Translations under genes and position numbers: made by a program
Shown: one piece after another, positions 24,873 to 35,403 of the stretch
Position numbering within the stretch: position 1 is the stretch's first letter
How the letters are laid out: each line of letters begins with the position of its first letter
Notes under the pieces: model-generated
Databases searched by the model: none
The model's input: only the letters and a program-made list of their open reading frames with translations
What the model was told of the DNA's origin: nothing
Assembly: GCF_036812735.1 (NCBI RefSeq)
Contig: NZ_CP117523.1
Span: 2,914,001-2,978,000, forward strand
Direction: 5' to 3'
DNA length: 64,000 nt
From: Terrisporobacter glycolicus ATCC 14880 = DSM 1288
GTDB taxonomy: Bacteria > Bacillota > Clostridia > Peptostreptococcales > Peptostreptococcaceae

Positions 24873-26603
24873 TTAATCATCATCTTCATTCTTACTGTTT
24901 ACATTGCTAGTTTCTTGCTCTCCAGAATTATTATTTCCACCTTGCGATGGTTTTTCTTCTGTCGGTTTTTCTTCTGATGGTTTTTCTTCTGATGGTTTTT
25001 CTTCTGATGGTTTTTCCTCTGATGGTTTTTCTTCTGATGGTTTTTCTTCTGTCGGTTTTTCTTCTGTCGGTTTTTCTCCTTTACTTACAACAATATTAAC
25101 AACATCACCTTTTTTAACACTTCCAACACCTGCAACTGGATCTTGGTTAATTACAGTACCTTCTTTATAAATTTCACTGTAACCATAACTTACACTACCC
25201 AATTCTAATCCCTTATCTTTAAGGATCGCCTTGGCGTCTTTTAGTGAAAATCCAATTAAACTTGGCACTGATAATTCTTCTGACCCTAAACTAATTACTA
25301 TTGTAACAGTATCTCCTTTTTCAAGTTCAGTTCCTTCTGGCGGAGTTTGCGATATAACATGATTTTTTTCCACTTCTGAATCATGCTTTTCAGTTATAGT
25401 TAGTTTTAATCCCAAATCATTAATAACCTTATTTGCATTTTCTAAACTCATATTAAGCAAATTAGGAGTTTTTATTACTTCAACTTGATCATTTTTATTT
25501 AAAAGACCAAATCCATTAGTTACAACTGCTGCTCCTGCTACTCCTAATACAACTAATACAAGCAGACCAATTAAGATACCTTTAAATCCTCTTCTTTTTT
25601 TCTTTTTAGGTCTTCTATCGTAGTTATTAACTTCGTCTCCTTCAGATTCAATAAGCTCATTTTCTTTATTATCTCTAATTTGTTCTTTCCCTAGAGTTTT
25701 AAATTTAGACTCATCTACAACCTCAACTGGTGGTATTCTTCTTGTAGCAAAATCGTCATATTGCTTAATAAAATCTAAATCTATATTTTGTTCAATATAT
25801 TCAATATCTTCAATAACTTCTTCGCTACTTTGATATCTATCTTCTGGAGATTTTTCTGTTAATTTTTTAATTAATGTTCTAATACTTTGAGGTATTTGAG
25901 TTTTTTCTTCTACAGTAAAGTCTATGTCTTCATTTATATGTTGAAGAGCTATAGAAATAGGACTATCACCTTTAAAAGGTACTTTGCCTAATAACATTTC
26001 ATATAAAACAATTCCTAAAGAATATAAATCCGCGTTATTTTTTACTGATTTACCTTTAGCTTGTTCTGGTGAAAAATAGTGAACAGACCCTATAATACTT
26101 CCTATATTAGTCATAGTAGAATTTGTAGCAGCTTTAGCTATTCCAAAATCTGCAACTTTCACATTCCTACCTTCACTCGATATCAATATATTATGAGGCT
26201 TTATATCTCTATGTATAACACCCTTTTTATGGGCAGCTCCAAGAGCTTTTGCTATTTGCTTAGTTATATCAAGAGCAGTATATTCATCTAAAGTTCCTTC
26301 AGATTTAATAATTTCCTTTAGATTTTGACCGTCTATATATTCCATAACTATATAATTTACTTTTCCATCACAACCTACATCATATACATTTACTATATTA
26401 GGGTGAGATATATTAGCAACAGCCTCTGCTTCTCTTTTGAACTTTGCTAAAAACTCTTCGTCATCAACAAATTCCGGTCTCAAAACTTTTACAGCTACTA
26501 CTCTATTTAGAAGTCTATCCTTTGCTTCATAAACAAAGGCCATCCCTCCATCTCCAATTTTTCTTATGATCTCATATCTATTACCTAAAATTGTTTCTCC
26601 CAC
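24873..26603 (-). CDS. prkC: PASTA-domain serine/threonine protein kinase
   Basis: The 576-residue protein has a cytoplasmic kinase domain (residues about 10-270) with the GDGGMAFVYEA loop, VAVKVLRPE, HRDIKPHNILI, ADFGIAKA and the YFSPEQAKG peptide-binding segment. A basic linker (RPKKKKRRG), one membrane helix (GILIGLLVLVVLGVAGAAVV) and two outside PASTA domains follow. The C-terminus has an unusual EEKPS/EEKPT tail. PrkC senses cell wall muropeptides and controls growth, and in Bacillus spore germination. The start is a GTG (26603), with AGGATGGTGAT upstream. It follows its phosphatase prpC by 12 bases. Confidence 0.95.
   Translation of the reverse strand: MGETILGNRYEIIRKIGDGGMAFVYEAKDRLLNRVVAVKVLRPEFVDDEEFLAKFKREAEAVANISHPNIVNVYDVGCDGKVNYIVMEYIDGQNLKEIIKSEGTLDEYTALDITKQIAKALGAAHKKGVIHRDIKPHNILISSEGRNVKVADFGIAKAATNSTMTNIGSIIGSVHYFSPEQAKGKSVKNNADLYSLGIVLYEMLLGKVPFKGDSPISIALQHINEDIDFTVEEKTQIPQSIRTLIKKLTEKSPEDRYQSSEEVIEDIEYIEQNIDLDFIKQYDDFATRRIPPVEVVDESKFKTLGKEQIRDNKENELIESEGDEVNNYDRRPKKKKRRGFKGILIGLLVLVVLGVAGAAVVTNGFGLLNKNDQVEVIKTPNLLNMSLENANKVINDLGLKLTITEKHDSEVEKNHVISQTPPEGTELEKGDTVTIVISLGSEELSVPSLIGFSLKDAKAILKDKGLELGSVSYGYSEIYKEGTVINQDPVAGVGSVKKGDVVNIVVSKGEKPTEEKPTEEKPSEEKPSEEKPSEEKPSEEKPSEEKPTEEKPSQGGNNNSGEQETSNVNSKNEDDD
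24946..25080 (-). repeat. In-frame tandem repeat, nine 15-base units, in the prkC tail
   Basis: Nine 15-base units (GATGG or GTCGG followed by TTTTTCTTCT, read on the plus strand) encode the repeated E-E-K-P-[ST] motif on the minus strand. The copies are nearly identical, so unit number is likely to vary between strains by slippage. Confidence 0.9.
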
Positions 26604-26615
26604 AATATCACCATC

Positions 26616-27365
26616 CTAATCAATCTTACTTAAAATAACAGATATATTGTCCTTGCCAGAATTATTATTAGCTTCATTAATTAAATCTTGGCAAATTTCT
26701 TTTATATCCTTATCCTGTTTAATAATATTTTTTATAGATTCATCTTCTACACAACCAGTAAGTCCATCTGTTGCTAAAAGTAAGATATCATCTTTTTCTA
26801 CTTTTTCTCTAAATATATCTACTATAATTATTTCTTCTGCTCCCATTGCTCGTGTAATTTGATTTCTACGAGGATGAAATCTCGCTTCTTCTTCCGTTAT
26901 TAAGTGAGCATTTACCAATTCTTCTACAACAGAGTGATCTTTGGTTATTTTTCTGAAGTTATCGCCTTTTAATAAATAACCTCTACTATCACCAACATTA
27001 GCTATAATCACATCATTTTTGTAAATAACAGCTACGACTAAAGTAGTACCCATGCCTTCACAAGAATTATCTTCTAAAGCTTTGGTATAAATTTTCTTAT
27101 TAGCATAATTGTATCCTTGTTTGATTATATCATCTAAATAATCCATTTTTATGCCACCACTTTGAGAAATATTCTCTTTTAAAAAATCTATAATACTTTC
27201 TACTGCTATTTTACTTGCTACCTCTCCTTTTTTATGGCCACCCATACCGTCAGCTAAAGCAAATACTCCTATACAATCATCATCTGTTTGTAAAATATCC
27301 CCCATACAGTAGTCTTCATTATTTTTTCGAACTTTTCCCATATGAGAGTCACAATTATAAATCAT
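26616..27365 (-). CDS. prpC: PPM-type protein phosphatase PrpC (Stp1)
   Basis: PrpC removes phosphates from PrkC targets and from PrkC itself in the cytoplasm. The 249-residue protein has the expected metal-site motifs: ADGMGGHKKGEVAS, EGMGTTLVVAVI, NVGDSRGYLL, TRAMGAEE, ATDGLTGCVED, and GKDNISVIL at the end. The ATG follows AAGGAGGG. It lies between rlmN and prkC, as in most Firmicutes. Confidence 0.94.
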   Translation of the reverse strand: MIYNCDSHMGKVRKNNEDYCMGDILQTDDDCIGVFALADGMGGHKKGEVASKIAVESIIDFLKENISQSGGIKMDYLDDIIKQGYNYANKKIYTKALEDNSCEGMGTTLVVAVIYKNDVIIANVGDSRGYLLKGDNFRKITKDHSVVEELVNAHLITEEEARFHPRRNQITRAMGAEEIIIVDIFREKVEKDDILLLATDGLTGCVEDESIKNIIKQDKDIKEICQDLINEANNNSGKDNISVILSKID

Positions 27366-27383
27366 AGCAATTACCCTCCTTAT

Positions 27384-28415
27384 TTACTTGTGTTTACGTC
27401 TAAGCTGACCACAAGCTCCTCCTATATCAGATCCCATAGATATTCTAACTGTTGCTGGAATATTATTTTTTTCTAGGATATCTCTAAACTTATAAATATA
27501 AGTTTTATCAGGTCTTTCAAAATCTCTTTCTTCTACTTTGTTAATAGGAATTAAGTTAACATGACATAACATTCCTTTTAAAAGTTTTACAATTGCATCA
27601 GCTTCTTTTTTAGAATCATTTACGCCTTTAATCAATGAGTATTCAAGGGTTACTCTTCTATTAGTTTTTTGAATATAGTACTTACATGCTTTTATTATAT
27701 CATCTATCTTATATGCATTGGCAACTGGCATTATTTTTTTTCTTTCTTCATCAAAAGGAGAATGCAGGGAAAGAGCCAAATTAATAGGTAATTGCAAATC
27801 TGCAAATTCGTACATTTTAGGTACAACACCGCAAGTAGATAAAGTTATATGTCTATACCCTATATTTAATCCATTTTCTTCATTTACTAATTTTAAAAAC
27901 TTTTTAGTATTTTCAAAATTATCTAGAGGTTCTCCACTTCCCATTAAAACTATATTAGATACTCTTTTATTGGTATCTTCTTGAACTTTCATAATTTGGT
28001 CTAAAATTTCCCAAGGTTCTAAGTTTCTAATTAAACCATCTAATGTGGATGCACAAAATTTACATCCCATTCTACACCCTACTTGATTTGATATGCACAC
28101 AGTTATTCTATCACCATAATCCATCATAACTGTTTCGACCACATTTCCATCATTTAATTCAAATAAATATTTTTTGCACTTATCTATTTTTGATCTTAAT
28201 GATAATTCTTGTTTTATATTTCCTATATAAGATACTTCTTCTAATTTTTCTCTTAAACTTTTCGGTATATTATTCATATCGTCAAAAGCTTTAGCACCTT
28301 TATATATCCAAGAAAATATTTGGCTACCTCTAAATGGTTTTTCTCCTATACTTTTTAAAAATTCTTTTAACTCATCTTCTGTCATATTTTTTAAAGCCAC
28401 TTTATTTTCTGTCAT
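27384..28415 (-). CDS. rlmN: Dual-specificity RNA methyltransferase RlmN
   Basis: RlmN is a radical SAM enzyme that methylates C2 of A2503 in 23S rRNA and A37 in some tRNAs. The 343-residue protein has the [4Fe-4S] cluster motif CRMGCKFC (about residues 114-121), a MGSGEPLDN motif, and a C-terminal GGACGQL region with the catalytic cysteine. The ribosome site is weak. It follows rsmB by 7 bases and precedes prpC. The family is clear. Confidence 0.95.
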   Translation of the reverse strand: MTENKVALKNMTEDELKEFLKSIGEKPFRGSQIFSWIYKGAKAFDDMNNIPKSLREKLEEVSYIGNIKQELSLRSKIDKCKKYLFELNDGNVVETVMMDYGDRITVCISNQVGCRMGCKFCASTLDGLIRNLEPWEILDQIMKVQEDTNKRVSNIVLMGSGEPLDNFENTKKFLKLVNEENGLNIGYRHITLSTCGVVPKMYEFADLQLPINLALSLHSPFDEERKKIMPVANAYKIDDIIKACKYYIQKTNRRVTLEYSLIKGVNDSKKEADAIVKLLKGMLCHVNLIPINKVEERDFERPDKTYIYKFRDILEKNNIPATVRISMGSDIGGACGQLRRKHK

Positions 28416-28422
28416 TTCACCA

Positions 28423-29748
28423 CTACCTTACTCTAATTAATTTTGATATGAAGAAACCATCCATTTCATGAACATTAGAATAAATTTTCATATAGCCTTT
28501 TTCTTGGTTATCTAAATCTATCTTAACTTCATTTATAGGAGCTAATTCAAAGTTTTTATTTTTTTGTAAAAATTCATTTATCACATCAATATTTTCATTA
28601 TCTTGTATAGTACAAGTACTATATATTAAAGTTCCACCTTTTTTCACGTACTTAGATGCATTTTCAAGTATTTTCTTTTGAATTGGTGGCAAATCTCTAA
28701 ACTCTTCTTTTTCCTTGTATTTTATTTCTGGTTTTCTTCTAATTATTCCTAGTCCTGAACATGGAACATCTGCTAAAACATAATCAAATTTTCCTATACT
28801 GTCTTTATCTAAAGATAAGGCATCAAACTCTTGCACCTCTACATTAGTCAGATTAAGCCTTTTACTCGATGCTTTTATTAATTTCAATTTGTGTTCATAA
28901 ATATCTCTAGATACTACTTGTCCAGTATTATTCATTAATGTAGCCATATGTGTAGTTTTCCCACCAGGCGCACTACATACATCTAAAACCAAAGAATTTT
29001 CTTTTGGATTCATAACTTTTCCCACAAGCATAGAACTTATATCTTGTACTGTAAATAATCCATCTTTATATAGAGTATTATTTTCTATATCTTTTAAGTT
29101 TTCTACTTTTATAGCTTCATCTACCACATTCACCTTAGAAGCTTTAATATTTTGTTGCTCCAACTTTTCTATTAATTCGTCTCTAGTTATTTTTAAAGTA
29201 TTTGTTCTTAAATATATACTTGGTCTTTGGCTATTAGACTCTAACAGCTCTTTTGTAAAGTCTTTTCCAAAATGTATCATCCAATTTCTTATAATCCACT
29301 TATCATAAGAATATTTAACAGTTAGGTAATCTATATCATCTTTAATTTTTATTTCTCCTATAGTTTCTTTTTGTCTTATAACGTTTCTAAGTATTCCATT
29401 AATAAACCCTGATACTTTAGAATTTTTCTTCTTAGCTAAATTTACTGTTTCATTTACTGCAGCATAATCGGATATACTATTTAAAAACATTATTTGATAT
29501 ATTCCCATTCTAAGTAATGTTTTTACATATATCTCCATTTTATTCGTTTTTACTTTTGATAATTTATCAATCATGTAATCTATATAATATTTATTTTCTA
29601 TTACACCGTATATTATTTCCGTCGCCAATCCTCTATCTTGATTTGATAACTTCACATCTTTAAAGTGTTTATTTATGGCCATATTTGAATAGTTCTTGTT
29701 TTTTTCTATATCTAAAAGAACTTTATATGCTATTTCTCTTGCGTTCAT
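28423..29748 (-). CDS. rsmB: 16S rRNA (cytosine967-C5)-methyltransferase RsmB
   Basis: RsmB methylates C967 of 16S rRNA. The 441-residue protein has an N-terminal NusB-like RNA-binding domain (residues about 1-130) and a C-terminal Rossmann methyltransferase with LDVCSAPGGKTTHMA, ADVPCSGLG, and YSTCTI (two catalytic cysteines). The ATG follows AAGGAGAAAATT, not the ATG seven codons upstream. It is upstream of rlmN with a short gap. Function is well supported. Confidence 0.95.
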   Translation of the reverse strand: MNAREIAYKVLLDIEKNKNYSNMAINKHFKDVKLSNQDRGLATEIIYGVIENKYYIDYMIDKLSKVKTNKMEIYVKTLLRMGIYQIMFLNSISDYAAVNETVNLAKKKNSKVSGFINGILRNVIRQKETIGEIKIKDDIDYLTVKYSYDKWIIRNWMIHFGKDFTKELLESNSQRPSIYLRTNTLKITRDELIEKLEQQNIKASKVNVVDEAIKVENLKDIENNTLYKDGLFTVQDISSMLVGKVMNPKENSLVLDVCSAPGGKTTHMATLMNNTGQVVSRDIYEHKLKLIKASSKRLNLTNVEVQEFDALSLDKDSIGKFDYVLADVPCSGLGIIRRKPEIKYKEKEEFRDLPPIQKKILENASKYVKKGGTLIYSTCTIQDNENIDVINEFLQKNKNFELAPINEVKIDLDNQEKGYMKIYSNVHEMDGFFISKLIRVR

Positions 29749-29872
29749 AATTTTCTCCTTATTTATCAAAATTTAATTAATTTTTGATTTATTTTATTTT
29801 TTTAAATTCACTTCGCTCATATGGCCAACGATTGACCTTTGTTACTACTTCAAGCAACTATGTTGCTTAAAG

Positions 29873-29901
29873 CAAAACAGGTCCTAGTAAACTAGGACCT
29901 A
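29873..29901 (-). terminator. Terminator after the yugP-like gene
   Basis: AGGTCCTAG/CTAGGACCT 9-bp stem with TAAA loop, followed by a T-rich stretch on the minus strand, in the gap before rsmB. Confidence 0.75.
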
Positions 29902-29905
29902 AATA

Positions 29906-30619
29906 TTAATCATCACGATTATTTGCAATCATTAGCAATCTTAATAATTGAAGTATTGCAGTAACTGCTGCTGCCACATACGTTAAGGCTGCTGCTTGAA
30001 GTACTTTTCTACTTTGTCTTACTTCTCTATCGTCTACAATTCCTAGAGATGTAATCTGAGTTAAGGCCCTACTTGAAGCATTGAATTCTACAGGTAGTGT
30101 TACTATTTGAAATAATACTGAAGCAGAGAATAATAATATTCCTATTTGTAAGAATATTCCTCTTGTTGTAAAAAATCCTATCATTATAAGTATCCAAGAC
30201 ATGTTTGAAGCAAAATTCACAACAGGCACTAAACTACTTCTTATGTTTAAAGGTGCATATCCATGAGCATGTTGTATAGCATGACCACATTCATGAGCAG
30301 CTACAGCCACAGATGTGATAGATGTTCCATTATAAACATCTTGAGATAGTCTTAAGACTTTAGACCTTGGGTCATAATGATCACTTAGTCTTCCTCCAAC
30401 CATTTCTATTCTAACGTTATATAATCCGTTACTATCTAATATTTTTCTAGCTGTATTTTCACCAGTATATCCTCTATTTGCTCTTACATTAAAAAATCTA
30501 TTTGTTGTAGAACTTACCTTATATTGAGCATATAGAGTTAGCAATATAGCTGGTATCAATAAAAACATCGTTGGATCAAATCTATAATAACCCAAACCAC
30601 TATATCCATACATTGACAT
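29906..30619 (-). CDS. yugP: YugP-like zinc metallopeptidase
   Basis: The 237-residue membrane protein has an N-terminal helix, a zinc-binding HECGHAIQHAHGYAP segment (HExxH with a third ligand nearby), and two C-terminal helices. This is the pattern of the YugP/DUF2268-like neutral zinc metallopeptidase family. Its substrate is unknown. The ATG at 30619 follows GGAGAG at 9 bases; a GTG three codons upstream is closer to the ribosome site but less usual. It follows the DUF116 gene by 14 bases in the same operon. Confidence 0.8.
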   Translation of the reverse strand: MSMYGYSGLGYYRFDPTMFLLIPAILLTLYAQYKVSSTTNRFFNVRANRGYTGENTARKILDSNGLYNVRIEMVGGRLSDHYDPRSKVLRLSQDVYNGTSITSVAVAAHECGHAIQHAHGYAPLNIRSSLVPVVNFASNMSWILIMIGFFTTRGIFLQIGILLFSASVLFQIVTLPVEFNASSRALTQITSLGIVDDREVRQSRKVLQAAALTYVAAAVTAILQLLRLLMIANNRDD

Positions 30620-30633
30620 CTTAAACACTCTCC

Positions 30634-31368
30634 TTATTTATTTGTAAAGAAGTTAATTGCTTCCTCTATTTCTTTAATATTAATATTTGTATCTATACAA
30701 GGTCCATTAGGTCTAGAGTTGAAAACTCCAAGAACTGGAATACCCTTAACATCTCTTACCCCTGATGTTAAATCTCTTTCACAAGCAACTGCTATTACTG
30801 CTTTAGGTTTATTATCAATAATAATTTTCCTTGCTAGTGTTCCTCCTGTAGCTATAAATACTTTTGTATTATATTTTTCTTTTATCTGTAATAGTTCTTT
30901 TATTTTGCATATACCGCACTTTTTACAATTTTCAATATCATTTGTAACTTTTAATTTACAATTATGATTTTGAATACAATGTGGTATTAAAATTATTAAA
31001 CTCTCACTATTAAAACCATATTTATCACTATAAATATAAGCATTATTTATTTTAATAAATATTTTTCTTATTTCATCTTTTGATATACCAACAAATTTTC
31101 CCATATTGCTTATAATAGGAAATATGCATCTTATAATTGTATAATTTATTTTCATTAAATATTTATTAACTTCCTTATCATTCAAAATAAAATAAGTTAT
31201 CATAGTAGAAAATAATATTAATAATATTATTCCAATGACCATGAGATTTATCACTAAAGAAAGTATATTTATATATTTAGATAAAAATAAATGAATAATT
31301 AAGGCACCTAAAATAACATTTATTAAAAAAACATTAACTACCTTAACATATTTTTTTGTATCAGTCAT
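30634..31368 (-). CDS. DUF116 family protein
   Basis: The 244-residue protein has two N-terminal membrane helices, then a soluble domain with a Cys-rich cluster CKKCGICK preceded by CIQNHNC. These end before an ATGGTLARKII segment and GVFNSRPNGPC. The pattern matches DUF116, whose role is unknown; it often lies near fmt. The cysteines could bind a metal or Fe-S cluster. The gene begins 7 bases after fmt ends and precedes yugP. Confidence 0.75.
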   Translation of the reverse strand: MTDTKKYVKVVNVFLINVILGALIIHLFLSKYINILSLVINLMVIGIILLILFSTMITYFILNDKEVNKYLMKINYTIIRCIFPIISNMGKFVGISKDEIRKIFIKINNAYIYSDKYGFNSESLIILIPHCIQNHNCKLKVTNDIENCKKCGICKIKELLQIKEKYNTKVFIATGGTLARKIIIDNKPKAVIAVACERDLTSGVRDVKGIPVLGVFNSRPNGPCIDTNINIKEIEEAINFFTNK

Positions 31369-31375
31369 AATAAAC

Positions 31376-32305
31376 CTAACCTAAAATAATATTTTCTTCA
31401 ATCTTATTTCCTTTTATATATTCGCAAACTGCCACTCTTTTTTTATTTGGCATTTGTATCTCTTCTATTAATAGAACATTATCACTTGTTGATACTCTTA
31501 TACCTTCTTTATCAACTTTTAGAATTGTTCCGCATGGTTTGTCGCTACTTTCATTTAAAACTTTAGTTTTCCAAATTTTCATAGTCTTATCTTCACAAGT
31601 TGTATAAGCACTTGGCCAAGGATTAACACCTCTAACTAAATCATGAATCTCTTTTGCAGTCTTTTTAAAATCTATATTTCCTAAAGATTTATTCATTATT
31701 GGTGCATATGAAGACTCTTCGTCATTTTGTTTTATTCTTGGTGCACATCCTTTTTCTATTTTTCCAATGGTTTCGATTAAAAGATTTCCACCTTGCTCCA
31801 TCATCATATCATGAAGCTCACCTGCTGTTATTTCATCACTTAATGCAAATTCACTTTGAAGTATTATGTCTCCTGTGTCCAATCCTTCATCCATGTACAT
31901 TGTAGTAACACCCGTTTTTTCTTCTCCGTTTATGATTACCCAGTTGATTGGTGCTGCACCTCTGTATTTTGGAAGCAATGATACGTGAACATTAACACAA
32001 CCTAATTTTGGTATATCAAGCAAAGCTTTAGGAAGAATTTGACCATAAGCCACAACTATTATTAAATCTGGTTCTATTTCTTTTAATGTATTTATAAACT
32101 CTTCATCTCTAGCTTTTGCTGGTTGGTATACAGGTATATTATGTTCTAATGCCAATTCTTTAACTGGCGGCATACCCATTTTTTTACCTCTTCCAATAGG
32201 CTTATCAGCTTGAGTCACTACTCCTACTACATTAAGTTTTTCATTTATTAATTTTTCTAGACATCCTTTTGCAATGTCTGGTGTTCCCATAAATACTATT
32301 TTCAT
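31376..32305 (-). CDS. fmt: Methionyl-tRNA formyltransferase
   Basis: Fmt formylates initiator Met-tRNA using 10-formyl-tetrahydrofolate. The 309-residue protein has MKIVFMGTPDIAKGCLE at the start and the catalytic NVHVSLLPKYRGAAPINW motif near residues 105-125, then TGVTTMYMDEGLDTGDI. A C-terminal OB-like tRNA domain follows. It precedes DUF116 and follows def, the enzyme that later removes the formyl group. Confidence 0.97.
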   Translation of the reverse strand: MKIVFMGTPDIAKGCLEKLINEKLNVVGVVTQADKPIGRGKKMGMPPVKELALEHNIPVYQPAKARDEEFINTLKEIEPDLIIVVAYGQILPKALLDIPKLGCVNVHVSLLPKYRGAAPINWVIINGEEKTGVTTMYMDEGLDTGDIILQSEFALSDEITAGELHDMMMEQGGNLLIETIGKIEKGCAPRIKQNDEESSYAPIMNKSLGNIDFKKTAKEIHDLVRGVNPWPSAYTTCEDKTMKIWKTKVLNESSDKPCGTILKVDKEGIRVSTSDNVLLIEEIQMPNKKRVAVCEYIKGNKIEENIILG

Positions 32306-32319
32306 TTATATCACTCCTA

Positions 32320-32760
32320 CTATTTTTCTACTTTATCTACAAATAATACTCCATTTAAGTGATCTATTTCATGACAGAAAGCTCTAGCTAGTAGCTCTTC
32401 TCCTTCTATTTCAAAAGTATTCCCATGTCTATCTTGTGCTCTTACTTTAACTACGTATGGTCTTTTAACTTCTCCATTTTCTCCTGGAACACTCAAACAA
32501 CCTTCTGCATCTATCTGTTCTCCGCTAGTTTCTATTATTTCTGGATTGACAAGCTCTAATAAGCCATCTCCTACATCAATAACTACTACTCTTTTTAATA
32601 TACTAACTTGTGGTGCTGCAAGACCAACACCATCTGCTTCGTACATAGTATCTGCCATATCTTCTAATAAATCTATTAATTTTTGATCAAATTTTTCTAC
32701 AACCTTTGATTTTTTTCTAAGTACTGGCTCTCCTATTTTAGCTATTTGTCTAATTGCCAT
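32320..32760 (-). CDS. def: Peptide deformylase
   Basis: Def removes the N-formyl group from new proteins. The 146-residue protein has the three metal-site motifs [16 protein letters not shown] and HEIDHLNG, as in type 1/3 deformylases. The ATG follows AGGAGGAAGAATT. The order priA-def-fmt is conserved in Firmicutes. Size is close to the family minimum, with no C-terminal extension. Confidence 0.96.
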   Translation of the reverse strand: MAIRQIAKIGEPVLRKKSKVVEKFDQKLIDLLEDMADTMYEADGVGLAAPQVSILKRVVVIDVGDGLLELVNPEIIETSGEQIDAEGCLSVPGENGEVKRPYVVKVRAQDRHGNTFEIEGEELLARAFCHEIDHLNGVLFVDKVEK

Positions 32761-32777
32761 AATTCTTCCTCCTCTAA

Positions 32778-35318
32778 TTAAAGAATGTTGTTTGGATTAA
32801 CATCTATAGAAATGTTCACATCTTTATCAAACACAATTTCTTTTTTCGTTATACATATATATTTTATTATACCTTTTAATAAATTAATTTCAATATTATC
32901 ATCTTTAAATAATAATTGATATCTATAGTTTTGATTAATTTTTGAAATCGCACAAGGACTTGGTCCTAATATAAAATCAAAATCTTCTACTCCTCTTTCC
33001 TTCAATAAATAAGTTAATGAGTTGTACATACTTTTTATATTATTCACAACTAATTTCTCACTTTTTCCACTAACAACTACACTTATCATATTATTAAATG
33101 GTGCATAGTTGAAGATTTTTCTTACTTTTATTTCATCTTCATAAAAACCTTCAAAGTCATAATTTAAAGCTCTTCTAATTACATAGTGGTCTGTATCGTA
33201 TGTTTGAAGAACTACTTTACCTTCTTTATCACTTCTACCAGCTCTCCCCGATACTTGAGTTATTAATTGAAATGTGGTTTCAAAACTTTTAAAATCCGGA
33301 AAGTTTAACATCATATCTGCTGATAAAATACCAACTAAAGTTACATCTTCAAAATCTAAACCTTTACTAAGCATTTGAGTTCCAATTAGTACATTAGCTT
33401 CTTTGTTTTTAAATTTATTTAAAATATTATCTAGTTCACCTTTTTTAGATGTGGTATCTTTGTCCATACGAAGTACTTTAGCATTTTCAAAAAGCCTTTT
33501 TATTTCCTCTTCAACTTTTTCTGTGCCTATTCCAAAAGGCTTAACATAATCACTTCCACATTCTGGACAAGTTTTAGGTATTATTTCTTCATATCCACAG
33601 TAGTGGCATCTCCCAATGTTTTGGTGTTTATGATAAGTTAATGATATATCGCAGTTTTTGCATGAAAACACATATCCGCATTTTCTACAAGAAACAAAAT
33701 TACCATATCCTCTTCTATTTAAAAATAATATAACTTGATGATTTTTATCTAAAGTTTCTTTAATTTCATTTTGTAAATCATAAGAAAACATACTCCTATT
33801 GCCTAAGGTTAATTCATTTTTCATATCAACCAGCTCTATTTTTGGAAGAGGCTTTTTGTTTGCTCTCTCCTTAATAGTAATTAGGTTATACTCATTATTT
33901 ATAGCTCTATAATATTCTTCAACTGATGGAGTAGCAGAACCTAGAACTAAGGTAATATTTCTTTTTAAAGCCATATATTTTCCAACTTCAATAGCAGAAA
34001 ACTTTGGATTTTTTTCTGATTTATAGGCATTTTCATGAAATTCATCAATTATTATTACCCCTAGACTATTAAATGGTGCAAATAAAGCTGATCTAGCACC
34101 AATTAATATTCTTATTTTACCATTTTTTATAGCTTTAAAGACATCGTGTTTCTCTCCTTCTGACAATCTACTATGAAAAACTCCTACTATATCGCCAAAT
34201 CTATTTTTTAATCTAGATATAGTCTGAGGAGTAAGAGAAATTTCTGGAACAAGAAAAATACTGTCTAAACCTTGTTTCAAAGCATAATCTATTATTTCCA
34301 TATAAACTTCTGTTTTACCACTTCCAGTTACTCCATAAATCATATATGGATTTTTATTTTCATCAAACATCTGTGAAGTAATTTTATCAACAGCTTTTTT
34401 TTGTTCTTCATTGAGTATAATTTCTTTTTTATTTTCATAATAATAACCTTTAGGACTTCTATAATAATCTTTTATATTAAACACTATTAGGTTTTTATTT
34501 TGCAAAGAAGTTATACTTGATTTAGATGCTTTTAATAATTTAATTAAATCATTAATTTCTATTTCTTCATTATATCTTAAAAATTCTATAATATCTCTTT
34601 GTTTATCACCCAATCGAATTTTATTGTATGAAATATATTCATCTAAAAGATTAGGTTCCATACTCAAGGAAATATAGCAAATTTTCTTTTCATTTTTTTT
34701 ACTTTTATAATTCCAATCTATATCAATTAGATTCTCTTCCTTCATTTTTATTAAAAGATTATTTAAAGTAGATGAAAGTTTTAAATCCTTAGGGTTAATA
34801 TTTTCTTCTATAGCTTTTTCTTTTATTAATTTATCTAATTTTATCTTATTTTTATTTTCTATTATTTTATTTATAACAAATTGTCTGTTTTTACTTAAGC
34901 TATCTATTTTAATGTATAAATCATTAGCATTTAAATCATTAATTTCTTTCGATAAACTTATTTCTTTAAAACTGTCTACCTTATATCCTTTAGGATGAAG
35001 TAAAGATATACAATCCATATAAGTACATAAATATCTATTTTTTATCCAATGAATTAAATTTATATCTTCCTCTTTAAAAATAGGGTGTTCATCAAGAATA
35101 TCAAATAATTCTTTAAGCTCTATATTGTCTTCTACTTTATCGACAATCAAAAATACATAGGCTTCTATAGGCTTATTACCCCTTCCAAAAGGAACTAAAA
35201 CCCTATGCCCTACTTGAATATCTTCCAATAAAAACTCTGGTATCTTATATGTAAATAAGTTATCTGTATAAATGCTGTTATTTTTCACTATAACTTTTGC
35301 GTATTTTTCACTATCCAT
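32778..35318 (-). CDS. priA: Primosomal protein N' (replication restart helicase PriA)
   Basis: PriA reloads the replisome at stalled forks. The 846-residue protein has the N-terminal 3'BD domain, Walker A in [13 protein letters not shown], a DEFH box ([14 protein letters not shown]) where most PriA proteins have DEEH, and [11 protein letters not shown]. Zinc motifs [18 protein letters not shown] and CPECG follow, with a late [15 protein letters not shown] and [10 protein letters not shown]. The ATG at 35318 follows AAGGAGCAATCT, which lies ten codons inside the longest frame. It precedes def. Confidence 0.95.
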   Translation of the reverse strand: MDSEKYAKVIVKNNSIYTDNLFTYKIPEFLLEDIQVGHRVLVPFGRGNKPIEAYVFLIVDKVEDNIELKELFDILDEHPIFKEEDINLIHWIKNRYLCTYMDCISLLHPKGYKVDSFKEISLSKEINDLNANDLYIKIDSLSKNRQFVINKIIENKNKIKLDKLIKEKAIEENINPKDLKLSSTLNNLLIKMKEENLIDIDWNYKSKKNEKKICYISLSMEPNLLDEYISYNKIRLGDKQRDIIEFLRYNEEIEINDLIKLLKASKSSITSLQNKNLIVFNIKDYYRSPKGYYYENKKEIILNEEQKKAVDKITSQMFDENKNPYMIYGVTGSGKTEVYMEIIDYALKQGLDSIFLVPEISLTPQTISRLKNRFGDIVGVFHSRLSEGEKHDVFKAIKNGKIRILIGARSALFAPFNSLGVIIIDEFHENAYKSEKNPKFSAIEVGKYMALKRNITLVLGSATPSVEEYYRAINNEYNLITIKERANKKPLPKIELVDMKNELTLGNRSMFSYDLQNEIKETLDKNHQVILFLNRRGYGNFVSCRKCGYVFSCKNCDISLTYHKHQNIGRCHYCGYEEIIPKTCPECGSDYVKPFGIGTEKVEEEIKRLFENAKVLRMDKDTTSKKGELDNILNKFKNKEANVLIGTQMLSKGLDFEDVTLVGILSADMMLNFPDFKSFETTFQLITQVSGRAGRSDKEGKVVLQTYDTDHYVIRRALNYDFEGFYEDEIKVRKIFNYAPFNNMISVVVSGKSEKLVVNNIKSMYNSLTYLLKERGVEDFDFILGPSPCAISKINQNYRYQLLFKDDNIEINLLKGIIKYICITKKEIVFDKDVNISIDVNPNNIL

Positions 35319-35373
35319 AGATTGCTCCTTAAAATTCGCTTTGATCATATCGAAACTACAAGTTCCTTGCTTA

Positions 35374-35403
35374 AAAATATAAGCATCTATAAATAGATGC
35401 TTA
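35374..35403 (-). terminator. Terminator at the end of coaBC
   Basis: AAGCATCTAT/ATAGATGCTT inverted repeat overlapping the coaBC stop codon, followed by TATTTTT on the minus strand, before priA. Confidence 0.75.

Noticed and set aside
24946-25080. CRISPR-like array
   Set aside because: The repeats are contiguous, only 15 bases, in frame inside prkC, and have no spacers.
24904-25170. Plus-strand frame with repeated FSSDG motif opposite prkC
   Set aside because: It is the antisense reading of the 15-base tandem repeat encoding the PrkC tail. It has no ribosome site or family match.
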